Assembly (NCBI GenBank): GCA_016715075.1
Contig: JADKBK010000015.1
Span: forward strand, 62,001-126,000
From: Bacteroidales bacterium
GTDB taxonomy: Bacteria > Bacteroidota > Bacteroidia > Bacteroidales > VadinHA17
Direction: 5' to 3'
Length of the DNA stretch: 64,000 nucleotides
Below, one piece after another: positions 35,773 through 45,347 of this stretch (positions are counted from its first letter, which is position 1; each line of letters starts with the position of its first letter). The notes beneath the pieces were generated by a model. The model searched no databases. It was given only the letters and a program-made list of their open reading frames with translations, and was not told the origin of the DNA. Both the position numbers and the translations under genes were made by a program.

Positions 35773-37728
35773 ATGAAGCCGTTTAGCAAATTGTTGTTCC
35801 TGACATTAATTGGCTTTCATATTTTACAGACTTTACATTCCCAGCCTGTACCAAAGGATTTTATTAATCCTCCCGCAGAGTTTTCAGTAATGCCTTTCTG
35901 GTTCTGGAATGACACTTTAAAGGATGAAGAGATAATACGCCAGATAGCAGATTTTGAAGAACATGGAGTATACGGTTTTGTGATACACCCACGGATAGGG
36001 TTGCCTGAAAATATTAAATGGCTTTCACCTGAAATGATACAATTCATGAAAACTGCCATTGAGGAGGCCTCAAAAAGGAACATGTTTGTCGTGCTGTATG
36101 ATGAGGGAATGTATCCGTCGGGCTCATCCGGAGGTCAGGTTGTTGCCAGGAATCCGCAACATGCCGCCCGCGGACTGGCGAGGATAGAGCTTAATCCCGG
36201 TGAGCTGCTAAAGCTTCCTGACAGGGCAAATCTGATTACAGTTATTGATCGTAATGAAAAGGGTAAGGTTGCAATTATTGAACAACCATCGGGTGGAGTT
36301 ATACGCGGACTTCATTATATTGGTGAAGGAGGCAGCCATCCCGCAGAGGAGACTCATCCTGCCGGCGATATACTCAATCCGGAAGCGGTTGCAAGCTTTA
36401 TGGAGCTTGTATATGAAACATATGCCAAAGAGTTTGGCAGCTATTTCGGAAATACGGTCATTGGAATTTTTACCGATGAACCCTCTCCTCTCGGGCGTGG
36501 GTCTGAAAAAGGAATAGTACCCGGAAATGGAGCATTACTGCCTCAGATAAACAGGATTCTTGGTTACGATTTTACTCCTTTTCTTGCGGATCTGTGGTAT
36601 GATGACCTTCCTGAATCAGGTAAACACCGGACAGACTACTACAGGGCTGTTAATATATGCCTCGAAGAAAATTTCTTCAGGCCCCTTGGAAACTGGTGCC
36701 GTGATCATTCAATAGCGCTGATGGGCCATCCTGCGGGATCGATGGACATTGGTGCAGAAGAATATTTCCAGGTGCCAGGCCAGGATCTGGTCTGGCGGTA
36801 TGTTGAGCCCGGACCCAAAGCACTTGAAGGGCAGCATTCGACAATGGCTAAGTGTGCAGCAAGTGCGATGGTCCACCAGGGGCTACGCCGCAATTCTAAC
36901 GAACTCTATGGAGCATATGGCCATAATCTTACCCGGAGCGAGATGGAGTGGCTTGCAGACTGGTGCTTTGTACGAGGACAGAATCTTCTCTTTCCACATG
37001 CTTTCTATTATTCTGTCCGTGGTCCAAGGGTTGATGAAAGACCACCCGATGTAGGACCGAATGCAATATGGTGGAAAAACTATAAATCTTACGCAGATGC
37101 CTGCAGGAGACTGAGCTGGATAAACACCGATTCTAAACAGATTTGCAATCTGGCCATCCTGTGTGAAGCAAACATGCTGCCCTTTGAAACTGCAAAAATA
37201 TGTTACCGGAACCAACGCGATTTCAATTACCTTGAAATACGTCATCTGTGGGAAGATTCACTTGTTGATGAATCAGGTATACATATTAAGGGAATGGATT
37301 ATAAGGCGCTCATCATCGACAGCCTTTCATATATGCCCGATCAGGCAATCCCCTTTCTTAAGAAACTCGCAGCAAATGGCAGGTTGATAATCAGGAAGGA
37401 TTCACAATATTCACAAGTGATTAAAGACGCACTCATAACAGATTCAGCTGAGGAGTTTGTAAATGCAATCGACAAACTGTCAGAGCCTGACATTATTCTT
37501 AAGCCAGTTTCAAAAAATATCAGGTACAGACATGTCGCAAAAGGGAAAGACCATTTCTATCTCTTTTTCAACGAGGAATCAGGAAATGTAACGACAAAAA
37601 TTACAACGGTTGTGACAGGCAAACGGCAATGGTTGAATCCTCAAACTGCAGAAGCTGTAAGCGCAAAGAAGAATGAAAATGTGAAGTTTAATCCTTACGA
37701 ATTAAAAATACTCAGGATAAGCCCCTGA
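35773..37728 (+). CDS. GH106-like secreted glycoside hydrolase
   Basis: A 651-residue exported protein (signal peptide ending LQTLHSQ). The mature start PPAEFSVMPFWFWNDTLKDEEI and FEEHGVYGFVIHPRIGLP matches the TIM-barrel entry of GH106-type alpha-L-rhamnosidases and related families. Further barrel elements are VLYDEGMYPSGSSGG, IGIFTDEPSP and HPAGSMDIG; acidic residues in YDEGMYP and FTDEPSP are catalytic candidates. Many GH106 enzymes are longer, and the C-terminal sandwich domains are reduced here. So the family is a related guess and the substrate is unknown. It is the first of three tightly spaced genes with an FAD oxidoreductase and a DUF4038 hydrolase, suggesting attack on an unusual glycoside. 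Confidence 0.68.
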   Translation: MKPFSKLLFLTLIGFHILQTLHSQPVPKDFINPPAEFSVMPFWFWNDTLKDEEIIRQIADFEEHGVYGFVIHPRIGLPENIKWLSPEMIQFMKTAIEEASKRNMFVVLYDEGMYPSGSSGGQVVARNPQHAARGLARIELNPGELLKLPDRANLITVIDRNEKGKVAIIEQPSGGVIRGLHYIGEGGSHPAEETHPAGDILNPEAVASFMELVYETYAKEFGSYFGNTVIGIFTDEPSPLGRGSEKGIVPGNGALLPQINRILGYDFTPFLADLWYDDLPESGKHRTDYYRAVNICLEENFFRPLGNWCRDHSIALMGHPAGSMDIGAEEYFQVPGQDLVWRYVEPGPKALEGQHSTMAKCAASAMVHQGLRRNSNELYGAYGHNLTRSEMEWLADWCFVRGQNLLFPHAFYYSVRGPRVDERPPDVGPNAIWWKNYKSYADACRRLSWINTDSKQICNLAILCEANMLPFETAKICYRNQRDFNYLEIRHLWEDSLVDESGIHIKGMDYKALIIDSLSYMPDQAIPFLKKLAANGRLIIRKDSQYSQVIKDALITDSAEEFVNAIDKLSEPDIILKPVSKNIRYRHVAKGKDHFYLFFNEESGNVTTKITTVVTGKRQWLNPQTAEAVSAKKNENVKFNPYELKILRISP

Positions 37729-37828
37729 AATAAGCAGACAGCTATGAATCCGGAAATACAGATCCACCATAAGTATGATCAAGATATCAAAAAAACATAA
37801 CTTTCTCATTTTCTAATATTTTATCATA

Positions 37829-39493
37829 ATGAAACAGTACATCTATCTTCTTCTTTCAACCATTGTTGCCTTCTATGGCTGTCATTCGGGTACAGGCCCT
37901 GATATCCTTAAGGCAGATGTGATAATATATGGAGGCACTTCAGCTGCGGTAACAACTGCTGTTCAGGTTAAAAGAATGGGAAAATCAGTAATAATTGTTT
38001 CACCCGACAGGCATCTCGGTGGCTTATCATCATCAGGCTTAGGTTTCACTGATACCGGTAATAAGGAAGTCATAGGTGGCCTGGCAAGAGAGTTTTACCA
38101 GCTTTTATATGACCACTATATTAAACCTGAATCGTGGACCTGGCAGAAACAGTCAGAGTATGGGAATAAAGGACAGGGAAGCCCTGCAATTGACGGAGAT
38201 AAACGCACAATGTGGATCTTCGAACCTCACGCTGCTGAAGAAGCTTTCAACCTGATGATTGACAGGAATAAAATTACTGTGTTCAGGGATGAATGGCTTG
38301 ACAGGGAAAACGGTGTTATAAAGAAAAGAGGTGCAATTGTTTCAATAAAATGCCTGAGCGGTAAAATTTTCTCCGGAAAAATATTTATTGATGCCACATA
38401 CGAAGGTGACCTGATGGCTGTTGCAGGAGTCAGTTATCATATAGGCCGTGAAGCATCGTCTGAATATAATGAGGAATGGAACGGAGTGCAGACGGGTGAC
38501 TTTCCGATTAAACATCATGACTTCGATACACTGAAGATCTCCCCTTATGTAATCGCTGGTGATTCTTCAAGCGGTATACTTCCGCGGATTTCATCAATCG
38601 TGCCCGGCATGAGAGGAGATGGAGACAAAAGGATACAAGCCTACTGTTACAGAACCTGCCTGACTGATAACATGAACAACAGAGTCCCTTTTACACGCCC
38701 GGAGGGATATGACTCAACACAGTATGAACTGCTGATCAGGATTTATAACGCAGGCTGGCGTGGCACTTTCAATAAATTCGATCCGATCCCCAATATGAAA
38801 ACAGATGTCAATAACCATGGTCCGTTCAGCTTTGACAATATAGGCATGAACTATGAATATCCGGAGGCTGGATATGATAGAAGAAAAGAGATCATTAGTG
38901 AACATATAACCTATCAGAAAGGTTTGCTGTATTTTATTGCCAATGATCCACGTGTACCTGTCGATGTCAGAAATGAAATGGGCCGGTGGGGATACTCAAA
39001 GGATGAATTCAGCGATAATGGTAACTGGCCATATAACATATATGTAAGAGAGGCCAGGCGTATGGAGGGTGAATATGTGATGACAGAAAACGATGTGTTG
39101 GGGAAAAGAGATGTTCCTCATTCTATAGGGATGGGCTCATATAATCTTGATTCGCATAATACTCAGCGTTATATCAAAGCCGATGGGTTTGTCGAGAATG
39201 AAGGCGATATTGAACTTCCTACAAATCACCCATATATGATCGATCTCGGCTCAATACTTCCAAAAAGCGATGAATGCAGGAATCTGTTGGTCCCGGTTTG
39301 CGTGTCCAGTACACATATTGCTTTTGGTTCAATAAGGATGGAACCGGTATTTATGATCCTTGGTCAGAGTGCAGGGACAATAGCCTCGCTGGCCCTTGAG
39401 AAGAAGAAAAGCATATACGAATTAGATTATGAAGAAATAAAAGCCCGTCTTGAAGCTGACGGGCAAATATTAAAATACACTATGTATAAATAA
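37829..39493 (+). CDS. FAD-dependent oxidoreductase, lipoprotein
   Basis: A 554-residue exported flavoprotein (lipobox VAFYGC). The FAD-binding start is DVIIYGGTSAAVTTAVQVKR, followed by RHLGGLSSSGLGFTDTGNKE, with IDATYEGDLMAVAGVSYHIG in the middle and MEPVFMILGQSAGTIASLAL at the end. These are signatures of the FAD_oxidored (PF12831) group, sometimes labelled xanthan lyase-like and common in polysaccharide loci of Bacteroidota. Its reaction is unknown; oxidation of a sugar before or after bond cleavage is plausible. The next gene begins 7 bases after the stop. Confidence 0.82.
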   Translation: MKQYIYLLLSTIVAFYGCHSGTGPDILKADVIIYGGTSAAVTTAVQVKRMGKSVIIVSPDRHLGGLSSSGLGFTDTGNKEVIGGLAREFYQLLYDHYIKPESWTWQKQSEYGNKGQGSPAIDGDKRTMWIFEPHAAEEAFNLMIDRNKITVFRDEWLDRENGVIKKRGAIVSIKCLSGKIFSGKIFIDATYEGDLMAVAGVSYHIGREASSEYNEEWNGVQTGDFPIKHHDFDTLKISPYVIAGDSSSGILPRISSIVPGMRGDGDKRIQAYCYRTCLTDNMNNRVPFTRPEGYDSTQYELLIRIYNAGWRGTFNKFDPIPNMKTDVNNHGPFSFDNIGMNYEYPEAGYDRRKEIISEHITYQKGLLYFIANDPRVPVDVRNEMGRWGYSKDEFSDNGNWPYNIYVREARRMEGEYVMTENDVLGKRDVPHSIGMGSYNLDSHNTQRYIKADGFVENEGDIELPTNHPYMIDLGSILPKSDECRNLLVPVCVSSTHIAFGSIRMEPVFMILGQSAGTIASLALEKKKSIYELDYEEIKARLEADGQILKYTMYK

Positions 39494-39500
39494 TTATCTC

Positions 39501-41243
39501 ATGAACAAAAAAACGCTACCCAGGGAGATCACAGAAACAGCTCTCAAATTTGCATTCCTCAGGTCGGTTCCTGCCCATATATTTCATGTTTCCTATCTGC
39601 TTATTTTCCTTCTGACCATAATTGTTTTACATTCAGGTTGCGATAGAGAAAATGTATCAATCCGCATTCCCCAATATTCAACACATGAAATCGTTTTGAA
39701 GGCTGGGCAGGAATATAAAAATGCATATACTGACGTTGAAGTATGGGCTGTTTTTACAAATCAGGATAAGGATACCATGCTCCGACCTGCATTTTGGGAT
39801 GGAGGATCAATCTGGAAAATCAGATTTGCCCCTTTGGATTCTAATAAAATCTGGCATTGGCGGAGTTTTTCTTCCAATCAGTCAGATAAGGGGCTCTCCG
39901 GTAAAAAAGGATCTTTTATGTCAGTAAGTAGGCAAAAAACAAATGGACTTTTATCTGAAGGTCCCCTGAAGATCTCACCTGGAAAGCGAAGTGTGATCCA
40001 TCACTCCGGTAAACCTTTTCTGATGGTTGCCAATACCGGCTGGGCGAGTCCGTTCAGAGCTACAGTTGACCAGGTAGAAGAATACGCTGTCAGCTGCCAG
40101 AATAAGGGGTTTAATACTGTACTCCTGGCTTTTTTACAAACCGACATGAAGGCGGAAGGACCCAATGAGCGCAATACACCACTCGGCTTTAAACGAGCAT
40201 TCAGAGACCAGAAAGATGGTCATTTAAATGAGATGGAAGTTGATTATTATCAATATCTTGATAAGATCATCGATACATATCTGAGGCATGAAATTGTACC
40301 TGTCATTGCCCCCCTGTTACATGGTTATGGATGGAAAGGATTGGATGTAATCGGTAATAAGGTAAAACCTGAGGAGTATCTGCGCTATTGCAGATATCTG
40401 CTTGCAAGATACGGCAGCCATCCGGCTATGTGGTTGCTTTCTGTCGATGGAGGAGGCTTTGCTCCCGGTATAACTGAGTGTGGGGAGATGCTTGAAAAAT
40501 GGGATGCCTACAAGCAGCCAACCGGGCTACATTACAACCCATTCGATGAAACCATTGCCACGTGGGCTGTTAGCATGCCTGATCCCAAACTCTATTGTCT
40601 GCATGAGAATAAAACACATCAGGATAAGAACTGGCTCGATTTTCAGTGGGCGCAAACAGGTCATGACGGTCTGCATTTATACAATAAAGTAGAAAAAATG
40701 TATTATAATCTGCCGACAAAAGCAGTGGCTGCCGGAGAACCAACTTATGAAGGTATGAATGGAGGAAAGTTGGGACTGGGATGGTGGCAGGGTGAAGATG
40801 CCTGGAATGAATTGATGCATGGTGGAACCATGGGAGTTGTGTATGGAGCAGCGGCTCTCTGGCAATGGAAAATTACAGTCGATGAACCGGGATGGGAAAT
40901 CTGGACAGATCAGCCAATGTCATGGAAAGAAGCCAAAGAGATGGAAGGATCCATTTATGCCGGCCTGGTTGCAAAAATACTTAAAGAGTATAATCTGACT
41001 GATATCGAGAAACGGTGGGATCTGTCAGAAGGGAAACCTCTTCTGGCAAAAGAGGGTAAGTTGTACATTGCCTATATGAATGAAGGTGGTCAGATCAGAA
41101 TTAATTCTGTTCCTGCCGGTATGCACTACCGGTGGGTGAATCCCCGGGATGGACATGTCACCTTAAGTAATCAGACAAATGAAGGGCTCTTTACTGCTCC
41201 GGACACTAATCCATGGGTGCTTATAATATCTGAAAACCCTTAA
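39501..41243 (+). CDS. DUF5060/DUF4038 (GH140-like) glycoside hydrolase, lipoprotein
   Basis: A 580-residue protein with a long N-terminus before the export signal (LIFLLTIIVLHSGC, lipobox near residue 49). An N-terminal DUF5060 sandwich (YKNAYTDVEVWAVFTNQD) precedes a DUF4038 TIM barrel: KPFLMVANTGWASPFRAT, HEIVPVIAPLLHGYGW, YCRYLLARYGSHPAMWLLS and AAGEPTYEGMNGG. The Glu in GEPTYEG and acidic residues after the AMWLLS stretch are candidate catalytic groups. Relatives include GH140 apiosidases and endo-acting enzymes. It ends with a small beta domain. Probably co-transcribed with the two upstream genes. Confidence 0.8.
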   Translation: MNKKTLPREITETALKFAFLRSVPAHIFHVSYLLIFLLTIIVLHSGCDRENVSIRIPQYSTHEIVLKAGQEYKNAYTDVEVWAVFTNQDKDTMLRPAFWDGGSIWKIRFAPLDSNKIWHWRSFSSNQSDKGLSGKKGSFMSVSRQKTNGLLSEGPLKISPGKRSVIHHSGKPFLMVANTGWASPFRATVDQVEEYAVSCQNKGFNTVLLAFLQTDMKAEGPNERNTPLGFKRAFRDQKDGHLNEMEVDYYQYLDKIIDTYLRHEIVPVIAPLLHGYGWKGLDVIGNKVKPEEYLRYCRYLLARYGSHPAMWLLSVDGGGFAPGITECGEMLEKWDAYKQPTGLHYNPFDETIATWAVSMPDPKLYCLHENKTHQDKNWLDFQWAQTGHDGLHLYNKVEKMYYNLPTKAVAAGEPTYEGMNGGKLGLGWWQGEDAWNELMHGGTMGVVYGAAALWQWKITVDEPGWEIWTDQPMSWKEAKEMEGSIYAGLVAKILKEYNLTDIEKRWDLSEGKPLLAKEGKLYIAYMNEGGQIRINSVPAGMHYRWVNPRDGHVTLSNQTNEGLFTAPDTNPWVLIISENP

Positions 41244-41424
41244 TATCTTACTTCAGTCTGGAAGTTGCTCTCCTGTTTTACCTCTTTTCAGCTTCAGTAT
41301 AGTTGACATTCCCCGGATGCCCCGAGTACCAGGTACTGAAATAATCTTTATACCGGTGTGGGAAATAGTACCTTTATCACCGCCCTTCCTGAATATTTTC
41401 AAAATAAACCACTTTCAATTCAGA
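41244..41424. other. Non-coding gap
   Basis: Between the DUF4038 gene and the next promoter I see no reading frame, RNA gene or clear repeat. Confidence 0.4.
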
Positions 41425-41455
41425 TTTGACTTTTACTAAACAAAGTGTAACTTTG
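41425..41455 (+). promoter_or_regulatory. Bacteroidota promoter, near-perfect
   Basis: TTTG at 41425-41428, a 19-base spacer and TAACTTTG at 41448-41455. This is the best consensus match in the window. Predicted start near 41462, 44 bases before the ATG of the next gene. Confidence 0.65.
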
Positions 41456-41505
41456 GTAGTACCGGTTAGAGAGAATAATTCCGGGAACTCAAAAAAAATA
41501 TTGCG

Positions 41506-42003
41506 ATGATTAAAAGAACAATCATATTTGTCTTACTTACATCTCTTCTGACAGGGATTTCAGGGCTTAGAGCTCAGGAACTCACTCTTAATGAAGAAAT
41601 CAACAAAATAAACTCTATCCTTAAATCAAATCCTTACAGGGATACATTCATGGAGATCACATTCTATTATTCAATCGAAATAACGCAGGACGAAGAGCTA
41701 ATTGTCAGCATGGAATTTAACGGTCCTCTTAAGACAAAATCAAAAGCCAGAATCGCTGATCTGAATCTTTCATTTCAAATTGATACAGCATTAGAAGGGA
41801 CCAGTTCTGTCTGCTGGTATTGCAAAACTGTTGAGCTATCTGGCAAAGGGGACTGCGTCTATGGTGAATCAATAACGACCCAGGGAGCTAAAGAAACACA
41901 TTATTCGGATAATATTTGTGTTATGATAACCAGAGATGCTGTTAAGCGGGATCAACTGATAAAAGCCTTCGGAGAGTTATTCAGGAAGGTAATTGAAAAA
42001 TGA
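41506..42003 (+). CDS. Secreted hypothetical protein
   Basis: 165 residues with a signal peptide (MIKRTIIFVLLTSLLTGISGLRAQ). The mature part has no motif I recognise; it has a beta-rich middle and three cysteines (SSVCWYCKTVE, then CVYGES) that could form a disulfide or metal site. It ends in a charged helix (DQLIKAFGELFRKVIEK). The upstream promoter is strong. It precedes the UroD-like gene on the same strand by about 35 bases. Function unknown. Confidence 0.65.
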   Translation: MIKRTIIFVLLTSLLTGISGLRAQELTLNEEINKINSILKSNPYRDTFMEITFYYSIEITQDEELIVSMEFNGPLKTKSKARIADLNLSFQIDTALEGTSSVCWYCKTVELSGKGDCVYGESITTQGAKETHYSDNICVMITRDAVKRDQLIKAFGELFRKVIEK

Positions 42004-42043
42004 TATTATAAAATTTGCTATCAAATATTTATAAATGGGAAAC

Positions 42044-43207
42044 ATGACAAGACGCGAACGGCTGACAGCCACCCTCAGGGGGGAACCTGTCGACCGCCCG
42101 GCAGTGAATTTTTATGAAATAGGAGGATTCCTGGTCAATCCCGATGACCCTGATGAATATAACATTTATAATTCCCCTTCCTGGAGGCCACTTCTCGAAC
42201 TTGCAGAAAATCATACCGATATAATAAGGCTCGTGAGCCCGGTGAGGGCTCAATCACATCTTGCATGGGACGGAAGCTCAAATGTCGGAATAAGGAGTCA
42301 GTTTGTCAGGGAAGAAACGTGGGAAGAGAACAACAGCCGTTTCACCAGACAAACCTTTACGATCCATGGTAAAGAGCTGACCGCTCTAAGCCGGAGGGAC
42401 AAGAACCTTGATACTGTCTGGACAGTAGAATATCTTCTGAAAAGTATTGATGACATAAAGCTTTACCTTGAGCTCCCCGATGAAATATTTGATGAAAACA
42501 TCGATGTTGAACACCTGGCCGAAGAGGAGAAAAAACTGGGAGACAGAGGGATAATCATGGTCGATACCGAAGATCCGGTTTGTGCGGTAGCTGCATTATT
42601 TACGCTGGAAGACTTTTCGGTATTTGCATATACGGAACAGGACCTTTTTCATAAGCTGCTTGAAAAACATGCCCGCTTTATACAAAAACGTACAGAGAAG
42701 GTTGCAAGGGAATTCCCGGGAAGGCTGTGGCGTATCTACGGACCTGAATATGTAACCGAACCTCTTCTTCCTGCCTCACTTTTCGAAGAATATGTAGTCA
42801 GGTATACCGGTCCGATGGTCTCTAAAATAAAAGAATACGGAGGGATAGTGCGTATACATTCCCATGGCCGGATAAAGAATGTGGTCGATTATTTTATCAG
42901 TATGGGAGCCGATGCTACTGATCCGATTGAACCTCCGCCTAACGGAGATGTGGAACTTAAATATATGAGGGAAAAATATGGCAAACAGATGGTGCTCTTT
43001 GGGAACATAGAAATCTCAGACATTGAGCACTTGCCGTCCGACCGCTTCAGAGCAATGGTAAAACAATCCATTACTGACGGGACATCAGGGGAAGGACGCG
43101 GATTTGTTCTAACCCCCTCCTCTGCTCCATACGGAAGAACTATATCTGAACAGACATTCAGAAACTACCAGATCATGGTTGAAGAGGTGGAAAAACTCAG
43201 AATATGA
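42044..43207 (+). CDS. Uroporphyrinogen decarboxylase (UroD) superfamily protein, not HemE
   Basis: About 387 residues; the ATG at 42044 gives MTRRERLTATLRGEPVDRPA, the normal start of UroD-like proteins, while an ATG 9 bases upstream is also possible. The barrel includes IVRIHSHGRIKNVVDYFISM and GADATDPIEPPPNGDVELK, with LFGNIEISDIEHL near residue 322. This segment (HxHG...DPIEPPPxGD) marks the methyltransferase-like branch of the superfamily, some of which act with corrinoid proteins, rather than haem synthesis. No corrinoid protein or other haem gene is near, so the substrate is open. The neighbours do not help. Confidence 0.8.
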   Translation: MTRRERLTATLRGEPVDRPAVNFYEIGGFLVNPDDPDEYNIYNSPSWRPLLELAENHTDIIRLVSPVRAQSHLAWDGSSNVGIRSQFVREETWEENNSRFTRQTFTIHGKELTALSRRDKNLDTVWTVEYLLKSIDDIKLYLELPDEIFDENIDVEHLAEEEKKLGDRGIIMVDTEDPVCAVAALFTLEDFSVFAYTEQDLFHKLLEKHARFIQKRTEKVAREFPGRLWRIYGPEYVTEPLLPASLFEEYVVRYTGPMVSKIKEYGGIVRIHSHGRIKNVVDYFISMGADATDPIEPPPNGDVELKYMREKYGKQMVLFGNIEISDIEHLPSDRFRAMVKQSITDGTSGEGRGFVLTPSSAPYGRTISEQTFRNYQIMVEEVEKLRI

Positions 43208-43278
43208 CCTGACAGTTTTGTGAAATAGACGGACAGCGAAATTATGCTCCATCTGCCCAAACCTAACAACTTAATACA

Positions 43279-43854
43279 TTGGAAAAGTCATACACCGAAG
43301 GAAAAACTTTTAATAAAACTGATTTTACCAAAAACGCTCTTCCTCAGGGAGAATACGACAGCTGCAGTTTTGTAAACTGCGATTTCTCAAATTCTGATCT
43401 TTCATTTATCAGCTTCATGGATTGCAGATTTGAAAATTGCAACCTGAGCATGGCTTTATTAAACAAAACTGTCCTGAGCGATGTAAAATTCATCAACTGT
43501 AAAATGCTGGGGCTGCAGTTTGAAAACTGTAATGAAACCGGTTTGTCTGCGCTGTTTGAGAATAGTAATCTGAGTCACTGTTCATTTTTTAAAACAAAGT
43601 TCCGGAAAACAACATTTAAGAACCTTCAGCTCCATGAAGCTGACTTTTCCGGATGCGATCTGAGCGATTCGGTTTTTGAAAACTGTGATCTGACCAGGGC
43701 GCTTTTCGAAAATTCAAACCTTGAAAAAACTGACTTTCGCACTGCCTTTAATTATTCTATTGATCCGGAAAGGAACAGGATGAAAAAAGCAAGGTTCTCA
43801 CTTGCCGGAATTGCAGGATTACTAGATAAGTATAATATTGAAATAGATATTTAA
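43279..43854 (+). CDS. Pentapeptide repeat protein
   Basis: 191 residues starting at a TTG (43279); MEKSYTEGKTFNKTDF is the natural beginning of this family in Bacteroidota, and no ATG is available before the repeats. The A(D/N)LxX repeats run through most of the chain: CSFVNCDFSNSDLSF, CRFENCNLSMALL, ADFSGCDLSDSVFEN and so on, forming a right-handed quadrilateral beta-helix. Residue i positions are mostly F or L with many Cys and Asn (FENC). Family members range from gyrase-protecting proteins to unknowns; without a partner no function can be claimed. Confidence 0.82.
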   Translation: MEKSYTEGKTFNKTDFTKNALPQGEYDSCSFVNCDFSNSDLSFISFMDCRFENCNLSMALLNKTVLSDVKFINCKMLGLQFENCNETGLSALFENSNLSHCSFFKTKFRKTTFKNLQLHEADFSGCDLSDSVFENCDLTRALFENSNLEKTDFRTAFNYSIDPERNRMKKARFSLAGIAGLLDKYNIEIDI

Positions 43855-43960
43855 AACTGAAAAATCAAATGCAGCCAAAATGGCTATTGTGGGCTAAACA
43901 ACTTCAGGCTATGGCCCGGACAGGAATTGAGTTCACCTTTTTAAATATATCAGGCCGTTT

Positions 43961-44686
43961 ATGAAAAACACAAATAAAGAGGAAGTTCTGATCATTAAGA
44001 ACATCCCCAGGGAGAATGCCGGTCTTTTACTTGATGTCATAAAGGAACGCGGAATAGAAAGCAGGATCATTGATCTTAGCCTAGGTGAAAGACCAGACTC
44101 CGCTGAAAAATATGCGGCTGTTGTTGTACTCGGAGGTCCCGACAGTGCAAATGATGATTCCCCGAAAATGAAATATGAACTTGAACTGATTAAGGAGGTA
44201 TTAGACGCCGGAATTCCATATCTCGGCATCTGTCTTGGTCTTCAGACAATGGTAAAAGCAGCAGGAGGAGAAGTAGTAAAAAATCCTGTAGCAGAAACCG
44301 GATTCCGTGATCCTGAAGGAAGGTATAACAATGTAGTCCTGACAGCTTCAGGTCGCAGAGATCCTCTTTTTGATGGAATAGAGGATAATTTTAATGTTTT
44401 TCACCTCCACGGGGAGACAGTTATCCTGACTGGAAAAATGGAACTTCTTGCAGAGGGGAAATACTGCCGCAACCAGGTTGTAAAAGCAGCCGATAAAGTA
44501 TACGGGATCCAGTGTCACTTTGAATTGACCCATGAGATGTTTGAAACGTGGATCCGTGAGGACCCTGATTTGTTAAAGCTTGACAGGGAACAGCTGCGGT
44601 CGGACTTCCTTGCGTTTGGCAGAAAATATACGGAAACAGGAATTAAGCTCTTCCATAACTTCCTGAGCTTGGCAGGATTCAGATAA
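43961..44686 (+). CDS. Type 1 glutamine amidotransferase (GMP synthase-like GATase)
   Basis: A 241-residue cytosolic class I glutamine amidotransferase. The nucleophile elbow is YLGICLGLQTMVKAAGG (Cys near residue 90), and the His-Glu pair of the triad is in GIQCHFELT. VVLGGPDSANDDSP forms the oxyanion side. The domain stands alone without a synthase part, as in proteins annotated as GMP synthase glutamine amidotransferase domain proteins that may act on other amides, such as gamma-glutamyl compounds. The partner is unknown. Single gene. Confidence 0.82.
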   Translation: MKNTNKEEVLIIKNIPRENAGLLLDVIKERGIESRIIDLSLGERPDSAEKYAAVVVLGGPDSANDDSPKMKYELELIKEVLDAGIPYLGICLGLQTMVKAAGGEVVKNPVAETGFRDPEGRYNNVVLTASGRRDPLFDGIEDNFNVFHLHGETVILTGKMELLAEGKYCRNQVVKAADKVYGIQCHFELTHEMFETWIREDPDLLKLDREQLRSDFLAFGRKYTETGIKLFHNFLSLAGFR

Positions 44687-44795
44687 TTTAAAATTTAAGT
44701 ACATTTGCTTGTTCAGAAATTGAGATTTTTGGTACTGTTTTTGAGCGTATTTATTAGATATATCAGTTGCAGGTACCTTAAAAAACGTTAACAGG

Positions 44796-45200
44796 ATGAA
44801 AATAATCGGATATTTTGTTATTGCATTGTTTGCAATTTCCTGCCTCAAAGTGGGAGAAAACTCTTATTATGTAAGATCAACAGGCAGGGTGGAGATAAAA
44901 CAGACTGATATCCCTGAAACCGGCACAGTAAACCAGATTGTGCATATACAAGCCCGTGCGGAAGCGACGAACGGATGCTGGAGTGACATTAGTTTTGAAC
45001 TTACAAAGACCAGTGAACTGGTGTATTCCCTTGATGCGTACGGAATCTATGAGAGTTTTGGCACCTGCCCTGATGTAATGGTCTACGGAGATACATCAAT
45101 AGCTTTTACCCCGATAAAAACCGGGAAATACATATTTCATGTTACAAAAAGCGCTACTGAAACTCAGACAGATACCATTACAGTGACCGGAGAAATCTGA
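44796..45200 (+). CDS. Small lipoprotein, function unknown
   Basis: 134 residues with a lipobox-like signal (YFVIALFAISC, Cys16). The mature part is a predicted beta-sandwich with two further cysteines (TNGCWSDISFEL and FGTCPDVMVYG) and a closing Ig-like strand, TGKYIFHVTKSATETQTDT. No family recognised. It is flanked by gaps and probably transcribed alone. Confidence 0.65.
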   Translation: MKIIGYFVIALFAISCLKVGENSYYVRSTGRVEIKQTDIPETGTVNQIVHIQARAEATNGCWSDISFELTKTSELVYSLDAYGIYESFGTCPDVMVYGDTSIAFTPIKTGKYIFHVTKSATETQTDTITVTGEI

Positions 45201-45235
45201 ATCCGGCCATTCCTGTGAAAAATTCATGAATCATG

Positions 45236-45258
45236 TATATCATCCTGCCAGGTGATAT
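45236..45258. terminator. Inverted repeat after the small lipoprotein gene
   Basis: TATATCAtCCTG pairs with CAGGTGATATA across a one-base bulge. It lies 36 bases after the stop and could be a terminator hairpin, though no T-run follows directly; an operator for the next gene is the alternative. Confidence 0.35.
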
Positions 45259-45347
45259 AAATCTGTAAATAATATCTTCATCAGTGAGGTTGCTATAAGA
45301 TATTATAGTATTATCTTAATGGTGTAAAATAGTAACTAAAACTGATA

